The position numbers and the translations under genes were made by a program. Below are positions 60,487-64,000 of a stretch of 64,000 nt of DNA, one piece after another. Source of the stretch: Bacillota bacterium (GTDB lineage: Bacteria; Bacillota; Clostridia; Oscillospirales; Ruminococcaceae); NCBI GenBank assembly GCA_023415575.1, contig JAEZKF010000028.1, positions 82,372 through 146,371 on the forward strand, read 5' to 3'. Position 1 is the stretch's first letter. Each line of letters opens with the position of its first letter. The notes under the pieces are model-generated. The model was not told where the DNA came from. It was given only the letters and a program-made list of their open reading frames with translations, and ran no database searches.

Positions 60487-61114
60487 ATTTTGCGGCAATC
60501 TTTTTGCTTGTAAGTGTAAAAAGGCTAGCAATAAGTACGCATACAATACTCGTAATGATGATTTCCGGTATCATATATGTACCGTTATAGAAGAAGGTAT
60601 AGATAATAAAAAGGGTGTTGCCGCTAAAGCACTCCAAAATCCTGTTGCCAAGCGTAAAGCCTTCCTGCCCAAAGAACCACTCTGCATATTCAGAGAAGAA
60701 GATAAATCCTGATGCTGCGTGCGCAAGATAGCGGATTAGCATAGAAAGTACGGCACCGCAAAGGATGGAGAGCTGTGCATTTTTAATCTTGTTTCGGAAG
60801 ATCCCCGAAAGCCCAAGGGCAGTGAATGCAATGATATAATCGAATAATATGGTTCCTGCTACCATCCCAAGGCTGATGCCTCTGAATAACCCGCCCGGGA
60901 TATCCAATATTAACTGTAATATTGAATATGTAAAGCCTGTAAAGAGACCCCACTTAACGCCGTTTCGATAGCTGATAAGCAGTATGGGAAGCATACTGCA
61001 CAGTGTAACAGACCCGCCGTAGGGTAGGGCAAAGATTTTGATGAGAGACAGGATGGAAGCGAGCGCTATCATCAACCCGCTTTCTGCCAACAATCGCGTT
61101 TTGCTTTTGTTCAT
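60485..61114 (-). CDS. thiT: Thiamine ECF transporter S component ThiT
   Basis: A 209-residue membrane protein with six helices. ALPYGGSVTLCSMLPILLIS (20 residues) near residue 30, the GxxxGxxxxxLQL-like segment WGLFTGFTYSILQLILD, RYLAHAASGFIFFSEYA and a YNGTYMIPE end are typical of ThiT, the thiamine-binding subunit used with a shared ECF module encoded elsewhere. A TPP riboswitch sits directly upstream, which confirms the assignment. ATG 61114 has GGAGG seven bases upstream. Confidence 0.94.
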   Translation of the reverse strand: MNKSKTRLLAESGLMIALASILSLIKIFALPYGGSVTLCSMLPILLISYRNGVKWGLFTGFTYSILQLILDIPGGLFRGISLGMVAGTILFDYIIAFTALGLSGIFRNKIKNAQLSILCGAVLSMLIRYLAHAASGFIFFSEYAEWFFGQEGFTLGNRILECFSGNTLFIIYTFFYNGTYMIPEIIITSIVCVLIASLFTLTSKKIAAK

Positions 61115-61184
61115 AGATACAACCTCCAAATGATTTTGTGACAATCAAACAAGGTTAGTTGCGGCGCGTCGAGTTGATTAGAAC

Positions 61185-61220
61185 AAAAAACGTCATGCAC
61201 AAACCAAATAGTGCATGACG
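61185..61220 (-). terminator. Riboswitch-controlled terminator upstream of thiT
   Basis: Minus strand CGTCATGCAC, ten-base loop, GTGCATGACG, then TTTTTT. It lies between the TPP aptamer and the thiT start, as the expression platform. Confidence 0.9.
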
Positions 61221-61244
61221 GTCGAAATTAAAACTCGCGTTTAT

Positions 61245-61329
61245 TCTTCCTACGCCGGCATTATCCGGATCAGGTTAAAGGGTTCAAAACCGTACGGTTT
61301 CATCTCAGCCGATTCCTCAGCACCCCTGT
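61245..61329 (-). ncRNA. TPP riboswitch (THI element)
   Basis: Minus strand contains the conserved blocks GGGGTGCT, GGCTGAGATG, AACCTGATCCGGATAATG and CCGGCGTAGGA in order. When thiamine pyrophosphate binds, the downstream terminator should form and thiT should be off. Confidence 0.96.
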
Positions 61330-61346
61330 TTTTAATTGTCAAGGTT

Positions 61347-61375
61347 AGTATACGCGCTTATGCAGAAGCTGTCAA
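61347..61375 (-). promoter_or_regulatory. Promoter of the thiT riboswitch transcript
   Basis: Minus strand TTGACA (61375-61370), 17 bases, TATACT (61352-61347). It lies just past the end of nth. Confidence 0.82.
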
Positions 61376-61384
61376 TATGCTGCG

Positions 61385-62032
61385 TTAATCTTTTTGCTTT
61401 AACGCTTTGATTCCATAAGAGCAGAGTGTGTTTACGCAGCACTGGTCGCACTGGGGTGAACGAGCCTTGCATACAGCCCTGCCATGCAGCACCATACGGT
61501 GGCAAAAATCGTTGGATTCATCCGGCGGGAGGATTTTTTTTAGCTCCTGCTCGCAGCGCAGCGGATCCTTTGTGGTGGTGAGCCCCATCCTGTTTGTTAT
61601 GCGAATGCAGTGCGTATCGCATACTACTGCGGGCTTACCGTAAACATCTCCAAGAATCAGGTTGGCGGTTTTTCTGCCTACCCCGCTTAGGGTGAGAAGC
61701 TCTTCCATCGTATCGGGAACAATACCATTAAAGCGCACAAGCAGATCCTCGGCAATCCTCTTAATATCGCGCGCCTTTGTTTTATACAGGCCACAGGGCT
61801 TTATAATCTCTTCGATGGATTCTATCGGTGCATCCGCAAGGGCCTGGAGGGTAGTGTATTTACCGAACAATACCTTTGTAACAATATTTACCCGAGCATC
61901 GGTGCATTGGGCGGAAAGGCGCGTTGCAATCAAGAGCTCATACGGCTTTTGATATTCCAGAGAACAGATTGCGGTAGGGTATTCCTTTTTCAGCACTTCA
62001 ACGATAGCAAATGCGCGTTCTTTTTTTCTCAT
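61385..62032 (-). CDS. nth: Endonuclease III
   Basis: A 215-residue DNA glycosylase/AP lyase for oxidised pyrimidines. The helix-hairpin-helix LLTLSGVGRKTANLIL carries the catalytic Lys, VCDTHCIRITNRMGL has the catalytic Asp region, and the C-terminal [4Fe-4S] cluster is C-x6-C-x2-C-x5-C (CKARSPQCDQCCVNTLC). Length matches E. coli Nth. ATG 62032 is preferred; the open frame to 62101 encodes a non-conserved extension. Confidence 0.95.
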   Translation of the reverse strand: MRKKERAFAIVEVLKKEYPTAICSLEYQKPYELLIATRLSAQCTDARVNIVTKVLFGKYTTLQALADAPIESIEEIIKPCGLYKTKARDIKRIAEDLLVRFNGIVPDTMEELLTLSGVGRKTANLILGDVYGKPAVVCDTHCIRITNRMGLTTTKDPLRCEQELKKILPPDESNDFCHRMVLHGRAVCKARSPQCDQCCVNTLCSYGIKALKQKD

Positions 62033-62169
62033 AGTTTTTCCCGTGCCTTTATACAATTTATAAGCTACTATCATCATAGCCGAAATGACATTAAAATTCA
62101 AACAAACATTATGAAATATTCTTCCAGGAAGAACAAAGCGAAAAAAAGTTATCCTCGGGATATATTCGC

Positions 62170-62198
62170 TTTACATTAAACCGAGGTTATTGTAAAAT
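62170..62198 (+). promoter_or_regulatory. Promoter of pyrH-frr-uppS
   Basis: TTTACA (62170-62175), 17 bases, TAAAAT (62193-62198), 69 bases before pyrH. Confidence 0.6.
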
Positions 62199-62267
62199 AA
62201 ACGATAGTGATAATTCCAAGTATGCCACTTACAAATTACCAATACTCCAAAGGGGATGTTTTTTTAC

Positions 62268-62975
62268 ATGCAGCCAAAATACAATCGGATATTGCTTAAG
62301 CTTTCGGGCGAAGCGCTGGCCGGAGATAAGAAGTATGGCCTAGACTACGATGTTGTTTGCAAAATATGCGACAGCGTACGTCGTGTACATGATATGGGTG
62401 TACAGGTTGGCATCGTGGTCGGCGGAGGAAATATCTTCAGAGGCCGCAGCAACGAACGCATGGAGCGCACCCGTGCCGACCATATGGGTATGCTCGCAAC
62501 CGTAATCAACGCTTTGGCACTGGCAGATGCGCTGGAGCAGATGGATGTCACGGTGCGTGTGCAGACAGCAATTTCTATGCAGGCGATTGCCGAGCCATAT
62601 ATCCGTAACCGTGCCGTAAGGCATTTGGAGAAGGGCAGAGTCGTTATTTTTGGCTGCGGTACAGGCAACCCGTTCTTTTCTACAGATACGGCATCCACCT
62701 TGCGTGCTGCTGAGATTAATGCCGATATCATCTTTAAGGCAACGATGGTCGACGGCGTGTATACTAGCGATCCCGCAAAAGACCCGAATGCCGTTAAGTA
62801 TACCGAACTAACCTTTGCCGAGGTATTAAATAAAAACCTTGGCGTTATGGATAGCACCGCGGCCTCAATGTGCAAGGACAATGACATCCCCATCCTTGTG
62901 TTCAGCATTGCAGACCCCGAGAACATTGTGCGCGCGGTATGTGGTGAGGACATCGGCACACTTGTTAAAAAGTAG
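62268..62975 (+). CDS. pyrH: UMP kinase
   Basis: A 235-residue amino-acid-kinase-fold enzyme that makes UDP from UMP and ATP. Motifs are [57 protein letters not shown] and [15 protein letters not shown] 62268 is about 12 bases from AAAGGGG; an ATG at 62256 overlaps the SD. The order pyrH-frr-uppS is the usual Firmicutes order. Confidence 0.96.
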   Translation: MQPKYNRILLKLSGEALAGDKKYGLDYDVVCKICDSVRRVHDMGVQVGIVVGGGNIFRGRSNERMERTRADHMGMLATVINALALADALEQMDVTVRVQTAISMQAIAEPYIRNRAVRHLEKGRVVIFGCGTGNPFFSTDTASTLRAAEINADIIFKATMVDGVYTSDPAKDPNAVKYTELTFAEVLNKNLGVMDSTAASMCKDNDIPILVFSIADPENIVRAVCGEDIGTLVKK

Positions 62976-63049
62976 CAAGGCTTTTAGCCGCATAATTATG
63001 GGCGGCTTTACGACAACGTCAGGCAATATTTAATGAAAGGAAGTTGTTT

Positions 63050-63607
63050 ATGATTAAGGAAGAGCTCGGTCACATGACTGAAAGAATGGAAAAGACCATA
63101 TCAGCACTCAAGAATGAGTACACCTCATTACGCGCGGGCAGAGCGAATCCCAATGTCTTGGATAAAGTAATGGTAGACTATTATGGCGTTCCCACTGCAA
63201 TCAATCAGGTTGCGGCGGTATCGGTTGCTGAGGCGAGAATCCTCACTATCCAACCGTGGGATGCTTCGATTATCAAGGCAATCGAAAAGGCGATTCAGCA
63301 ATCGGATATTGGCATCAACCCGCAGAACGATGGCCGCGTTATTCGTTTGGTTTTCCCGCCGCTTACCGAGGAGCGCAGAAAAGAGCTGTGTAAGACTGTA
63401 AGCAAATACGCCGAGGAGGCGAAGGTTGCTATTCGCTCCATTCGCCGCGACAGCCTTGAAAAGCTCAAGAAGAGCCAAAAGGCATCCGAGATCTCCGAGG
63501 ATGATCTGAAGAACGGCGAAAAGCAGGTTCAGGATTATACCGATAAGTACTGCAAGATGATTGACAAGATGTGCGCCGACAAAGAGAAGGAAATTCTCGA
63601 AATTTAG
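63050..63607 (+). CDS. frr: Ribosome recycling factor
   Basis: A 185-residue RRF that, with EF-G, splits the post-termination ribosome. Typical parts are TSLRAGRANPNVLDKV, VDYYGVPTAINQVA, RILTIQPWD, SDIGINPQNDG and FPPLTEERRKEL. ATG 63050 has AAAGGAAG six bases upstream. Confidence 0.97.
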   Translation: MIKEELGHMTERMEKTISALKNEYTSLRAGRANPNVLDKVMVDYYGVPTAINQVAAVSVAEARILTIQPWDASIIKAIEKAIQQSDIGINPQNDGRVIRLVFPPLTEERRKELCKTVSKYAEEAKVAIRSIRRDSLEKLKKSQKASEISEDDLKNGEKQVQDYTDKYCKMIDKMCADKEKEILEI

Positions 63608-63631
63608 CCATAGCTACAGGAGCTGATTACC

Positions 63632-64000
63632 ATCAGTCAGATTACGGATTCTATTGCCCAGCAAAACGCATTGCCCGTTCATATTGGCATTATTATGGAC
63701 GGGAACGGCCGTTGGGCAAAGCAACGCGGACTGCCTCGGCAGGCTGGACACCAGTACGGCGCAAATACATTTAAGGATATAGCCGAATACTGTGCAAAAA
63801 TCGGTATTCCTTACTTGACGGTTTTTGCGTTCTCGACCGAGAACTGGAAGCGCCCCCGCAAAGAGATTGACGCAATAATGGGGCTGCTGCGTAAATACTT
63901 AGATGATCTGTTTGCTGAAAAAAGTGCGCTCGGAAAGTTTCGCACAGTGTTTATCGGCGATAGGACACAGCTTGAGCCGGACATCGTAGAACGCATGGAG
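63632..64000 (+). CDS. uppS: Undecaprenyl (isoprenyl) diphosphate synthase, 3' end outside window
   Basis: The N-terminal part of a cis-prenyltransferase that makes the undecaprenyl carrier. HIGIIMDGNGRWAKQRG with the catalytic Asp, then GHQYGANTF, FAFSTENWKRP and the following helix are diagnostic. The start is unusual: AGGAG at 63618-63622 is nine bases ahead of ATC 63632 (ATT at 63626 is only three bases away), while the first canonical codon in frame, TTG 63671, has no SD site and leaves a very short N-terminus. I place the start at ATC 63632 with low certainty on the exact codon. Follows frr by about 24 bases. Confidence 0.85.
   Translation, partial: MSQITDSIAQQNALPVHIGIIMDGNGRWAKQRGLPRQAGHQYGANTFKDIAEYCAKIGIPYLTVFAFSTENWKRPRKEIDAIMGLLRKYLDDLFAEKSALGKFRTVFIGDRTQLEPDIVERME

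Noticed and set aside
62345..62959. 204-codon open frame antisense to pyrH
   Set aside because: Fully antisense to a certain UMP kinase gene, no SD site, low-complexity Ser/Thr/Ala-rich translation.
1..64000. Prophage, transposon, CRISPR, tRNA or rRNA in the window
   Set aside because: No phage structural genes, integrases, transposases, regularly spaced repeats, cloverleaf sequences or rRNA stretches were seen; absence is by reading only, not by a covariance or HMM search.

Overview
The window looks like a chromosomal segment of a spore-forming, obligately fermentative member of the Clostridia, most likely in or near the Oscillospiraceae/Ruminococcaceae. The evidence is the forespore sigma factor SigG, the TepA-YlzJ-FtsK/SpoIIIE neighbourhood, a CIRCE-controlled htpG, Rex, pyruvate formate-lyase, indolepyruvate:ferredoxin oxidoreductase, GlpP control, and many Clostridia-typical DUF families (DUF1836, DUF1540, DUF1667, DUF5685, DUF6530). 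Genus is not decidable from the sequence. Many genes start with TTG or GTG behind a strong Shine-Dalgarno (SD) site. I saw no rRNA, tRNA, CRISPR array, transposase or prophage; this is core chromosome, with intrinsic terminators at most convergent junctions.

Region by region. 1-6.2 kb: end of a D-lactate dehydrogenase with a Cys-rich tail, a frameshifted GNAT gene, SGNH hydrolase, DegV, DUF1836, methyltransferase, YibE/F. 6.4-10.4 kb: GlpP, a leader terminator, then a three-gene glycerol-3-phosphate-dehydrogenase-like cluster. 10.4-15.1 kb: DUF6530 + GIY-YIG pair behind a palindrome-rich promoter, guaB, htpG with CIRCE. 15.1-20.3 kb (minus strand): EpsG-like polymerase, a DUF4430 lipoprotein, a prenyltransferase-repeat surface protein, a small membrane protein, a J-domain protein and DUF5685. 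20.5-29.1 kb: MntP, a sodium:solute symporter, and a paaK-iorA-iorB-paaK-ACT locus with a nearby hotdog thioesterase. 29.3-32.3 kb: pflB-pflA. 32.3-37.3 kb: PadR/DinB facing a FtsX-type ABC exporter. 37.5-43.7 kb: sigG, a COG2509 flavoprotein, a GT4 glycosyltransferase, a P-loop-family protein with a broken Walker A, DUF1540, a Usp-like protein. 44-48 kb: rex, isocitrate dehydrogenase, aconitase. 48.1-54.7 kb: GNAT, tepA-ylzJ-uppP-ftsK, an MBL hydrolase + DUF3006. 54.7-58.9 kb: NERD protein, NAD salvage pair, Lrp + LysE exporter. 59-64 kb: HD protein, CmpB-like membrane protein, TPP riboswitch-thiT, nth, pyrH-frr-uppS.

Functionally the segment covers NADH disposal and its sensor (LDH, Rex), formate/acetyl-CoA production (Pfl), fermentation of aromatic amino acids through aryl-acetyl-CoA (IorAB with two PaaK ligases), the oxidative branch to 2-oxoglutarate (Acn, Icd), NAD salvage, and lipid-carrier supply and recycling (UppS, UppP). 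The least understood parts are two minus-strand modules at 16.5-20.3 kb: a prenyltransferase-like barrel protein plus DUF4430 lipoprotein that together resemble a split intrinsic-factor/transcobalamin architecture, and a DUF5685/J-protein/membrane-protein set with unusual cysteine content.

All calls come from reading the sequence; family names are from memory of those families and no database was searched.
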